NCBI GenBank assembly: GCA_022566435.1
Contig: JADFIX010000075.1
Coordinates: 1 to 9,596 of the forward strand
Direction of reading: 5' to 3'
DNA from: Planctomycetota bacterium
Lineage (GTDB): Bacteria; Planctomycetota; Phycisphaerae; UBA1845
Length of the DNA: 9,596 nucleotides
Shown here: piece after piece, positions 1 to 6,246 of the stretch
Position numbering within the stretch: the stretch's first letter is position 1
Layout: every line of letters starts with the position of its first letter
Program-made: the position numbers and the translations under genes
Notes under the pieces: generated by a model
Database searches by the model: none
Told to the model about the DNA's origin: nothing
Seen by the model: only the letters and a program-made list of their open reading frames with translations

Positions 1-1168
1 CGTCGGCCAGAACATCGGCCGTGTTGGTGAAATCGGCGGTCACGTTATTCACCGTGCAGGTGTCGATCCAGGTTTCCCCGGGCTGCAGGATCATGTCGCC
101 ATCGTCCAAACCCATGAACGTGACGGGCGTGTCGCACTCTGGATCGGTGACGATCACGTTGCTCAGATCCGAGTTGCCTGGGTTCTGGACGATCAGACTA
201 AAGCTTGCGTCCGTGCCGCCGATCACCGCCTGAAAATCCGGCGTCTTGTCGATGGAGATTTCGGAGGGAACCACGCCGCCGGCATCCGGCCCCGCGTCGA
301 AGTTCTCGGCGACCTCCTCCTCCGTAAGAGGTCGACTGTAGATGGCGATGAGCTTGAACACTCCCAGCCACGGGCGATCGCGCGTTTGGTCATTCGCCAC
401 ATTTAGGTGGTACGTTGGATCCCAATCGGAGAAATCCCCGAGGCGCTCCGAGGAGGCGACCAGATTCCCGTTGATGTAGACCCGATTTGTATTCGTGGAG
501 AACTGCCGCGTGAAAACGACGTGCGTCAATCCGCCGGCAAGAGAGCCCGGAGGCGTGTTCGTGGCCTTCAGGTGGTCGTTCAGCGGGCAGCGTGCGGTGA
601 TCAGATCGGAGGGCTGACTACCCCAGAGCCCCTGGCCCACCATGAAATTCGAGGGGTCTATGGGGTTTCCCGTCAGTGCCACGATGCGAGCGGGACCATC
701 CTGGGTGATGTTTGCGGGTACGATCCACGCCTCGATGCTCAACTCGTCGGTGCTCATGCAAGCCTGGATGATCTTGTCCGCAGGGGCGAAGGTCTCGACG
801 ATCGTGGGGGCATCGATGGAGAGACCACCGCCTTGTAGCCAGGTGACTCGATCCACGTCCTCGATGGTCAGATTCATCGCGGGTGCGACCCCGGATACAT
901 CGAACACCGTGAGGCCGCTTCCTTTCTGGAACGTGTAGAGCGCCTGCAGTCCCGCGAGAGGACGCGATCGTGTCAGAACGCGCATCGCCTCGTCGGCCCT
1001 CAGCGCTGTCTCGAAGATGTTCGGATCGGGGTTGACATTGCTCGCGGGTGCGAATTCACTCGTATCGGCGCAGCGGGGCAGTGCCGCGACCAGCATGAGG
1101 CTCAGGGCTCGCAGCAACGGACCCGCGACGCGCCGCTTCCCAGGATTCCGCGTGGAACCCGGCACCAT
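1..1168 (-). CDS. Secreted LamG-domain protein with DUF11-like domain (C-terminus beyond window)
   Basis: The frame is open from 1168 to the left edge, giving 389 residues with no stop, so the C-terminus is missing. From the ATG at 1168 there is a basic start (KRR at 11-13), a hydrophobic stretch at about 16-31 like a signal peptide, then a LamG/concanavalin-like domain at about 75-292. Diagnostic pieces are LSIEAWI, GPARIVALTG, GLTHVVFTR, VYINGNLVAS, RPWLGVFKLIAIYSR and a final AENFDAG, a pattern I associate with planctomycete secreted proteins. Residues 303-389 look like a DUF11/CARDB-type beta-sandwich (ISIDKTP, FSLIVQNPGNSDLSNVIVTD, LQPGETW). The cysteine after the hydrophobic stretch (LPRC) is a poor lipobox. 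GGAG at 1171-1174 lies 2 nt from ATG 1168 but 5 nt from GTG 1165, so the true start may be 1165; an in-frame ATG at 1246 would put an unlikely 60 residues before the hydrophobic stretch. Inferred role: cell-surface or extracellular binding; the ligand is unknown. Confidence 0.85.
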   Translation of the reverse strand, partial: MVPGSTRNPGKRRVAGPLLRALSLMLVAALPRCADTSEFAPASNVNPDPNIFETALRADEAMRVLTRSRPLAGLQALYTFQKGSGLTVFDVSGVAPAMNLTIEDVDRVTWLQGGGLSIDAPTIVETFAPADKIIQACMSTDELSIEAWIVPANITQDGPARIVALTGNPIDPSNFMVGQGLWGSQPSDLITARCPLNDHLKATNTPPGSLAGGLTHVVFTRQFSTNTNRVYINGNLVASSERLGDFSDWDPTYHLNVANDQTRDRPWLGVFKLIAIYSRPLTEEEVAENFDAGPDAGGVVPSEISIDKTPDFQAVIGGTDASFSLIVQNPGNSDLSNVIVTDPECDTPVTFMGLDDGDMILQPGETWIDTCTVNNVTADFTNTADVLAD

Positions 1169-1266
1169 GACTCCGAACACTGACACCCGCAGCCTGTTAG
1201 TAGATTCGCAGGGCCGTTTTGGAAACGAAAACACAGGGATTCCCATTTGTCAGGTCTCGATCTGCA

Positions 1267-1295
1267 ATCGTACCCTAATGAACCGCTCGATTCAA
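1267..1295 (-). promoter_or_regulatory. Candidate sigma-70 promoter of the LamG gene
   Basis: Read on the minus strand, TTGAAT (1290-1295) and TACGAT (1267-1272) are separated by exactly 17 bp. Each hexamer matches the consensus at four of six positions. Transcription would start near 1260, about 92 nt before the ATG at 1168. It sits correctly upstream of the gene, but this is a motif match only. Confidence 0.35.
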
Positions 1296-1298
1296 CTG

Positions 1299-1321
1299 AA
1301 CACGGCCCGTAACGCCGTGTT
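1299..1321. other. Perfect 8-bp hairpin between two minus-strand genes
   Basis: AACACGGC (1299-1306) pairs perfectly with GCCGTGTT (1314-1321) across a 7-nt loop, and a G-T pair can extend it. It lies about 50 nt past the stop of the small minus-strand frame at 1370 and just upstream of the LamG promoter candidate. No T-run follows on the minus strand, so it is at best a weak terminator or a boundary structure. Confidence 0.4.
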
Positions 1322-1369
1322 TCGTGCCTGCCTCTCTCGTTCCGGATTCACCTTGTGCAACGGTGCGCA

Positions 1370-1687
1370 CTACTGATACAAGTCCAACAGCGCCGTCAGG
1401 TTCTCTGTCGAACTTAGCATGTCGGTCTCGAACCGAATCATCTCGCCGGTGGACGCGGCCTCCTTCTCTTTCGCACGGCCGCAATCGGCACGGCGCACGG
1501 CGGTGTCGATGCCCCAGGGTTCGGCATCGTTGACATTTTCATCGCCGGCCGGGCGGCCATAGACGCTCGGTGGCCACATGGCCAAAAAAGTGTGCTGCCT
1601 GTTCTTCTCATGGCGCGGATCGGAGGGCACGGTCGTTTCCCATTCCGTCAGGCGGAACGCTTCATCCAGTTCACGAAACGCGAACAA
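1370..1687 (-). CDS. Possible small protein of unknown function
   Basis: A 105-codon frame starting with TTG at 1687 and ending with TAG. The first in-frame ATG (1579) would give 69 residues. I recognise no family. The predicted protein is soluble, with no signal peptide or membrane segment, rich in Glu, Asp and Arg, and ends in a Leu-rich segment (LTALLDLYQ). Third codon positions are clearly GC-biased, as in the real genes nearby, which is the main argument for it. Against it: no good Shine-Dalgarno sequence, a non-ATG start, and an overlapping plus-strand frame (1570-1806) that also looks partly coding and ends in a TGATG overlap with the next gene. It could be a genuine small gene divergent from the TPR gene, the remnant of a larger one, or an antisense shadow. 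Confidence 0.35.
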   Translation of the reverse strand: MFAFRELDEAFRLTEWETTVPSDPRHEKNRQHTFLAMWPPSVYGRPAGDENVNDAEPWGIDTAVRRADCGRAKEKEAASTGEMIRFETDMLSSTENLTALLDLYQ

Positions 1688-1805
1688 GCCTGCGTCGCTT
1701 CACGATCGCGGGGGTCAAGTTGCCGCATGGCGACAACCCGGCGATTGGCTACAATCGTCCAAGCGGCTTGAATACTGCGGCAATCGAGAAGAGAATCGTA
1801 GACTG
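1688..1805 (+). promoter_or_regulatory. Upstream region of the TPR membrane protein gene, weak -10 only
   Basis: The stretch just before the ATG at 1806 contains TACAAT at 1750-1755, a five-of-six match to a -10 box about 50 bp before the start. No acceptable -35 lies at normal spacing: the nearest TTG hexamer, TTGCCG at 1720-1725, is 24 bp away. A purine-rich GAGAAGAGAA at 1786-1795 is 10 nt or more from the ATG, so ribosome binding looks weak. If the small minus frame at 1370-1687 is real, this is a divergent promoter region. Confidence 0.2.
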
Positions 1806-4382
1806 ATGGTCAAGGACGCAAGCACGACGGCGACTTCTCATTCGACCGCGCGACCCGTTCGCACCAAGGCGGGATGGCTGATCGCGCTCGTGGTATTGAC
1901 CGCCGTCATCATGGGCGCACCGACAATCGGCGGTGGCTTCGTGGGCGGCGATGACCAGTCATTGGTTCTCAATCATGTGCTCGTGAATCACCCCTCGACC
2001 GCGCACGCCGTGAAATTGTTCCGTATCATTCACCGCGATCTGTATCAACCCCTGCCGATGCTCAGTTTCCAATGCGAGTTTGCCATCGCGAACGCTTTCG
2101 GGCTCTTTGACGAATCCAGCAGGGGCGGGGCGTGGCTTTTTCACCTGACGAACATCTTATTGCACGGTGTGAACGTCGTTCTCGTTTGGTTGGTCATTGC
2201 GTCGTTTCACCGAAAGGAGGCGAACGCGTCTCGTTATCTATTGGCCACCGTGGCCGCCATGATCTTCGCCATCCATCCGCTTCAGTCGGAAGTGGTGGCC
2301 TGGATCAATGGACGCATGATGCTTCTTTCCACGCTTTTTGCCCTGATTTCGCTTTTGACCTTTGAGCGATGGTTGCGAGAAGGGCGCTGGCGGTGGGCGA
2401 TTTGGACGATTTTGTTCGTGACTTTCTGCGCGATCAGCAAGATCCGTATCGGGCTGCCGGTACTTCTTGTCGTGGTGGCCTTCGTGCAGGGATCGCGGCT
2501 CAATGCCCGATTCTTCGCGGTCTGGATGATCAGTGCGGCCATTACCGCGGTGTTTGTGATGGTGAATCTCGGTGCGACGGAAGATGCCGGCATGTTCAAG
2601 GGCGCCGGCGTGCAGTTGCACGGCTCTCGTATCGCGCGATCGATGCTTACGCTGTCGTGGTACTTTCGCCACATGCTTTGGCCCACCGGGCTTTCGAGTT
2701 GGTATCCCTCACCGTATCTCGTTCAATGGTCCGATCCGACGATTCGGTGGGCGACGCTTACCGTCTTTCTGTCGATGGCCGTCGCGGTTTGGACGATCCG
2801 CTTGCGCCGCCAGGCTGTGTTCGGCTGGCTATGGTTCTTCGCTACGATTGCATCCACCCTGCCACTGGTGCCTGCCCGCAATGCGCTGGCCGCGGATCGT
2901 TACATGTATCTGCCGATCATCGGTCTCGCTTGGGTTGTAAGCCTTGTGGGGCAAAGGCTCGTCACGTCGGTTTTGTCGCTCAGATCGCGTTCTATGAAGA
3001 CTGCATTCGGGGTGTCGTTCGGCTTGGTGTTACCGTCGGTCATGATCGCGACGAGCTGGCACACGGCGTCGTTCTACTCTTCGAAGACTCTGAAATGCGA
3101 GCGCATTGCCAGTCTGTTTCCCGAGACCCCGCACGTATGGGAGCGCGCGGCATCCCTCGCCTATGACGAGGGGCGATACGAAACCGCCATCGATCTGGCA
3201 CGGAGAGAGTTCGCCCACGATAAAGTCAGTGCCAAAAGTATGGCGCTCATGATTATCGGACAATCTCAATTCGAGCTGGGAAATATGGCGCAGGGTGTGG
3301 CGAGCTTACGGGAAGCGATTGAAACTGAACCCAAGAACTCGAGAGCCAAGTACGCGCTAGGCATACGACTGGATGAAATGGGCCGATCGGACGAAGGGCT
3401 CTCTTGGATCGAAGCGTCCGTAGAGGACGCACCCTTGGCGAACCCCCGCGTCATACGGCTCGCGAACTTGTATCGCCGCTTGGGGCGGTCTGAAGATGCC
3501 CGCGGGAAGTTCCAGCAAGCGATCGAGAACAATCCCTACGATGTCTCCGGCGTGCTTGGACTGACGGAATTGGATATCGAAAAAGGGACCCAGAACTCAC
3601 TCGCCGAAGCGGGGCGGCGCCTCGTCGACCTGCTGGCATGGATGCCGGAGAACGCCGACGCCTGGGCCGATTTGGGCGTCGTTCATAGTACACTGGGGAG
3701 GCCGAAGCAAGCCATGGAGGCCTACCACAGATCGCTGCAACAAGATGCCTCACAAGCGACGGCGGCCTTGAATTTAGCGCTGCTTTATCAGAACAGCAGC
3801 GACCCGGGGCGGGCGGGCGCGTATCTCACGATCGCGGTCAAGAGCGGTCTGGAGTCGTTTGAGCAGCTCGTCGCGCTTAACGACGCACTTGTGGCACACG
3901 GAAGATCGGAGGAAACACCCGGTACTTGGGACGAGTTCATCCGCGCGAATCCGGATTCGTCGGAAGGTCGCCTGTTCGCCACGTGGGCGGCCGTGTTGAC
4001 AGGTGACACGGGCGATGTCGAGGCGGCTCGATCACATGCGGAACTGGATTCACCGAATCCCATGGCCTTCGCCATTCTGGCCTATGCCGCTTTGCTGGAA
4101 GGCCGGGCCGAATCGGCGGCGGCGCAGGTGGAGCGATTCTGTACGGTCGTGCCGCGCAGATTGGAATCGCATCGGCGGCTTCTTCTCGCCCTCGAGATCT
4201 TTCACGAGCGTCAGCCGGACAACCCATGGACCTATGGTCTGACCGCGCGGCTACTGCTTTCCACTGGGCGAATGCAGGCTGGGGAGATGGCGATCGACTT
4301 CTTCCGGGAGAAATGTGAGTCCGGGGCATGCGCGCAGTATGCGGATCGATTGACGTCGCTTCTTACTCAGCCGGACAATTGA
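1806..4382 (+). CDS. Polytopic membrane protein with C-terminal TPR array, TMTC-like GT-C glycosyltransferase
   Basis: 858 residues: a basic N-terminus, a first membrane segment at about 24-45, many more to about 415, then a soluble helical-repeat half (about 440-850). Motifs match bacterial TMTC-like proteins of the GT-C fold: an acidic pair D49-D50 in the first outer loop (GGDDQS), YQPLPMLSF (80-88), HLTNILLH (113-120), IHPLQSEVVAWINGR (156-170), and ARNALAADRYMYLP (357-370). The second half has TPR units such as ALGIRLDEMGRSDEGLSWIE, LANLYRRLGRSEDARGKFQQ and ADLGVVHSTLGRPKQAMEAY. TMTC proteins in animals are polyprenyl-phosphate-mannose-dependent protein O-mannosyltransferases, with the acidic pair thought to be catalytic. 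A lipid-linked sugar transfer role is therefore inferred, but the donor, acceptor and even activity are unproven. The frame is open back to 1578, but residues before M77 of that longer reading look non-coding, so I place the start at 1806. The 3' end overlaps the convergent lipoprotein gene by 20 nt. Confidence 0.88.
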   Translation: MVKDASTTATSHSTARPVRTKAGWLIALVVLTAVIMGAPTIGGGFVGGDDQSLVLNHVLVNHPSTAHAVKLFRIIHRDLYQPLPMLSFQCEFAIANAFGLFDESSRGGAWLFHLTNILLHGVNVVLVWLVIASFHRKEANASRYLLATVAAMIFAIHPLQSEVVAWINGRMMLLSTLFALISLLTFERWLREGRWRWAIWTILFVTFCAISKIRIGLPVLLVVVAFVQGSRLNARFFAVWMISAAITAVFVMVNLGATEDAGMFKGAGVQLHGSRIARSMLTLSWYFRHMLWPTGLSSWYPSPYLVQWSDPTIRWATLTVFLSMAVAVWTIRLRRQAVFGWLWFFATIASTLPLVPARNALAADRYMYLPIIGLAWVVSLVGQRLVTSVLSLRSRSMKTAFGVSFGLVLPSVMIATSWHTASFYSSKTLKCERIASLFPETPHVWERAASLAYDEGRYETAIDLARREFAHDKVSAKSMALMIIGQSQFELGNMAQGVASLREAIETEPKNSRAKYALGIRLDEMGRSDEGLSWIEASVEDAPLANPRVIRLANLYRRLGRSEDARGKFQQAIENNPYDVSGVLGLTELDIEKGTQNSLAEAGRRLVDLLAWMPENADAWADLGVVHSTLGRPKQAMEAYHRSLQQDASQATAALNLALLYQNSSDPGRAGAYLTIAVKSGLESFEQLVALNDALVAHGRSEETPGTWDEFIRANPDSSEGRLFATWAAVLTGDTGDVEAARSHAELDSPNPMAFAILAYAALLEGRAESAAAQVERFCTVVPRRLESHRRLLLALEIFHERQPDNPWTYGLTARLLLSTGRMQAGEMAIDFFREKCESGACAQYADRLTSLLTQPDN

Positions 4383-4707
4383 ATTCCGCTTGCAGTGACA
4401 AGAGCGAGTCTCGGTCCACACCCACCGGAAAGACCGCCCCGGGGCAAGCAAGGTCCAGGAGGCGAAGCTGGGCTGCGGTCAGCCGGCACGTAAAGTCGAC
4501 GTCGATTTCACCCGTTTCGTCGCTGAGTTGGATGAGTTGCTGGGTCAGGCCGATTATTTCTTCTGCGAGCAATGGGCATTCATCCGCGGGAAGATTCGTT
4601 GTGGTATTGAGATTGATCGCAGGACCACATCCTGATAAGGCCAGTGAAGCGGCGATCGCCAGGATCGGTCCGCCGCAAGAAACCTCATACCGAGCCAAAA
4701 CCCGCAT
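4363..4707 (-). CDS. Small cysteine-rich lipoprotein of unknown function
   Basis: 114 residues. A short basic N-terminus is followed by a hydrophobic core and a clear lipobox LSGC at 24-27, so signal peptidase II cleavage before C27 and lipid anchoring are expected. The mature part (88 residues) has four further cysteines (C44, C74, C88, C111), enough for two disulfides, which fits an extracytoplasmic location. It is acidic and probably helical (ECPLLAEEIIGLTQQLIQL, LTAAQLRLLDLACPG). I do not recognise the family. The start is well supported: GGAGG at 4713-4717 lies 5 nt before the ATG. The gene is convergent with the TPR membrane protein and their 3' ends overlap by 20 nt. The upstream sigma gene is on the same strand but is separated by 204 nt containing a hairpin, so this gene is probably transcribed separately. 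Confidence 0.8.
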   Translation of the reverse strand: MRVLARYEVSCGGPILAIAASLALSGCGPAINLNTTTNLPADECPLLAEEIIGLTQQLIQLSDETGEIDVDFTCRLTAAQLRLLDLACPGAVFPVGVDRDSLLSLQAEFNCPAE

Positions 4708-4741
4708 GCCGACCTCCCATCACCTCGCCGGACCCGCCGGT

Positions 4742-4758
4742 CGAATCAGACTGATTCG
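4742..4758. promoter_or_regulatory. 17-bp perfect palindrome, possible operator of the lipoprotein gene
   Basis: CGAATCAG (4742-4749) and CTGATTCG (4751-4758) form a perfect inverted repeat around one central base. It ends 34 bp upstream of the lipoprotein start codon, where promoter or operator DNA would lie. With a one-base centre it cannot form a good RNA hairpin, so binding by a dimeric repressor or activator is the more natural reading. No convincing -35/-10 pair is visible beside it. Confidence 0.4.
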
Positions 4759-4831
4759 CCGAATTCCGTCCTCGCCCGAGTTCCGTCATACAGAGAGGAT
4801 CGACATGCACGGGGCGAAATCCAAAGCGGAA

Positions 4832-4865
4832 ACGCCGCGGCCGGCTCGGTGCCGGATCGCGGCGT
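4832..4865 (-). terminator. GC-rich hairpin past the sigma gene, probable terminator
   Basis: ACGCCGCG (4832-4839) pairs with CGCGGCGT (4858-4865), and inside it CCGGC (4841-4845) pairs with GCCGG (4851-4855) around a 5-nt loop. That gives 13 base pairs with a small internal loop. It begins 46 nt after the sigma factor stop on the minus strand and is followed there by TTTCCGCTTT, a weak T-rich tail. It would insulate the lipoprotein gene from sigma-gene transcription. Confidence 0.5.
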
Positions 4866-4911
4866 GTTCATGGCATGGCAGTTGTGTCGTTCGGCCGGCA
4901 GGGGGCGGACG

Positions 4912-5907
4912 TCATGCCGCCAGGTACTGCTCTTCGAGTGCCAGCCGTATTTTCTTCAACGCCTTGTTTTGAATTTGACGCACACGTTCCTTCGTGACGC
5001 CGATCAGGTGGCCCACCTGTTCGAGGGTCTTGGGCGACGTATCATCGCCGAAATCGGGCTTGCCGATGGCGAATCGCTCGTTGATGACCGTGAGTTCCAC
5101 GGTGCTCAGGTCGGCGATGTTGGCCACGAGAATGTCCTTCAATTCGTCAACGCAGTCGGCCTTGACGCCGGCCCGTTTCGTGTCCGCGTAGTCACTCCGC
5201 TCCATGGATGGATCGAATTCCGTGGGGAACCGACCGCGATATCTGCTCGCCCTCATGGCGACGCGGGAGAAGCTCTTGAGAATCGCGCGGCAGGAGTAGG
5301 TGCTGAACTTGAACCCCCTGCCGCAGTCAAACTTCTCGACGCTCCGCAAGAGGGCCATATTTCCCTCGCTGATCATTTCATTGAAGTCAATGTGGGTGAG
5401 GCGCGTTCTTTTGGCCATCGCCAGCACGAGCGGTAGGTTGACCCGTACGATGACGCTTCGCGTCGCCAGCACGCGATACCCCCAGGCGAGCATTCGCCTT
5501 GTCGCCGCCGCGGTGAGCGGCTTTTTGGTAGATTCCTCGAGCGCCTTCGTGATTTCTCGTCGTGCGAAGTTGAATCGCATGAAAAGATGTTTCTCTTTTT
5601 CGTGGGTGAGCGCCGGGACTCGTTCTCCTGCGGCGACGGCGTCGCTAATCTCGTCCGGTTCTTCGACGAATCGCGTCGCGAGACGATGGATCAGTCGCGC
5701 CGAACTGCCGAGAAGAATTTTCTCCGTCTCGGCTTTGTCGAAGTCCGGGTGATCGACGAAAAACGCTGGCTCCGTCAATAGACGGGTGAGGAGAACCTGA
5801 TCCTCCGCCGAGAGCGACCGAACGAGCGAATCGTGTGGCGGCTTAAGCGCAGGTAGGGTGTTAACGACGGTTTCTTTCGTTACTGCATCCAAAACGATAG
5901 CGGCCAT
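4912..5907 (-). CDS. Sigma-70 family RNA polymerase sigma factor, lacking the melting tryptophans
   Basis: 331 residues. Start ATG 5907 is preceded at 7 nt by CTCCTT (minus-strand AAGGAG, 5915-5920). An open frame continues upstream to 6219 but carries no sigma-like sequence and crosses the promoter. Region 2 lies at about 152-225: NLPLVLAMAKR, then DFNEMISEGNMALLRSVEKFD (175-194), then FKFSTY (199-204). Region 4 lies at about 268-325, with the helix-turn-helix TLEQVGHLIGVTKERVRQIQ (294-313) that reads the -35 box. Regions 2.3-2.4 read STYSCRAILKSF: the two tryptophans that open the -10 element in primary sigmas (STYATWWI) are R207 and A208 here. No clear region 3 is visible, and residues 1-110 are unlike known regions. 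It is larger than an ECF sigma (about 200 residues) but smaller than most primary sigmas. I infer an alternative, planctomycete-type group factor; its regulon is unknown. No anti-sigma gene is adjacent. Confidence 0.93.
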   Translation of the reverse strand: MAAIVLDAVTKETVVNTLPALKPPHDSLVRSLSAEDQVLLTRLLTEPAFFVDHPDFDKAETEKILLGSSARLIHRLATRFVEEPDEISDAVAAGERVPALTHEKEKHLFMRFNFARREITKALEESTKKPLTAAATRRMLAWGYRVLATRSVIVRVNLPLVLAMAKRTRLTHIDFNEMISEGNMALLRSVEKFDCGRGFKFSTYSCRAILKSFSRVAMRASRYRGRFPTEFDPSMERSDYADTKRAGVKADCVDELKDILVANIADLSTVELTVINERFAIGKPDFGDDTSPKTLEQVGHLIGVTKERVRQIQNKALKKIRLALEEQYLAA

Positions 5908-6133
5908 GACAATACTCCTTCCGACCCAAGATCTTCTTCCGGGCCAGCCGCTCCCTCCAGGGAACATCCCGCGGTCATTACCTTCTACGTTTACTCCAGG
6001 CCTCTGGAGCGCAAAAGGTCCGCAAAAACCTGTCGCACTGAAACAGTGCTCGCTATGCGGCGCAAAACCCTGCGCCGATACCGGTCTCGCAATCGGGGAG
6101 ATTAAACTGCTGGGGGGTACCAACTGCAGTGGA
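5908..6133 (-). other. About 220-nt structured leader of the sigma gene
   Basis: If transcription starts from the promoter at 6134-6162, the mRNA has a leader of about 220 nt. In transcript order it contains hairpin 6076-6059 (6-bp stem GGCGCA/TGCGCC), hairpin 6049-6035 (GCACTG/CAGTGC around 3 nt) and hairpin 6009-5994 (CTCCAG/CTGGAG around 4 nt). The motif CGCAAAA (plus strand) occurs three times at 6010-6016, 6021-6027 and 6061-6067. A 32-codon upstream frame (5978-5880) would overlap the sigma start out of frame. I recognise no known riboswitch class. Such leaders can control translation or mRNA stability, but that role is inferred. Confidence 0.45.
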
Positions 6134-6162
6134 AGTATACCACATGGCGCGTGGTCTGACAA
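6134..6162 (-). promoter_or_regulatory. Strong sigma-70 type promoter of the sigma factor gene
   Basis: On the minus strand TTGTCA (6157-6162) and TATACT (6134-6139) are 17 bp apart. Each matches the consensus at five of six positions, the best promoter in the window. The predicted start is near 6127. It lies 85 bp beyond the stop of the ABC permease, so the sigma gene has its own promoter. Confidence 0.72.
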
Positions 6163-6193
6163 GTATTCGTCCGATAATCTCGTAACGCGCCCT

Positions 6194-6205
6194 AAGACCG
6201 GTCTT
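6194..6205. promoter_or_regulatory. 12-bp palindrome upstream of the sigma promoter
   Basis: AAGACCGGTCTT is perfectly self-complementary with no loop, about 67-78 bp upstream of the predicted start point. The 8-mer ACCGGTCT within it (6197-6204) recurs at 6080-6087 in the leader, so two sites flank the promoter. This suggests, but does not show, a regulator binding on both sides. Confidence 0.25.
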
Positions 6206-6246
6206 TTCTGGCCGCTCATGGCTGAGAAACGAGAATCTTTCGGTGT

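Noticed and set aside
407..1376. Several plus-strand frames of 98-143 codons at the left end
   Set aside because: They lie opposite the LamG/DUF11 coding frame, which has recognisable domain motifs throughout; the plus-strand products match nothing.
1578..1805. N-terminal extension of the TPR membrane protein back to 1578
   Set aside because: The 76 extra residues are Ser/Arg-rich and unlike a membrane-protein N-terminus. The ATG at 1806 gives the expected short basic tail before the first membrane helix.
2369..3166. Plus-strand 265-codon frame inside the TPR membrane protein gene
   Set aside because: Out-of-frame shadow of a long gene with clear membrane segments and TPR motifs; its own product has low-complexity Arg-rich composition and no domain.
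5908..6219. N-terminal extension of the sigma factor back to 6219
   Set aside because: The extra 104 residues have no sigma-like sequence, the near-consensus promoter at 6134-6162 lies inside the extension, and a strong Shine-Dalgarno sequence precedes ATG 5907.
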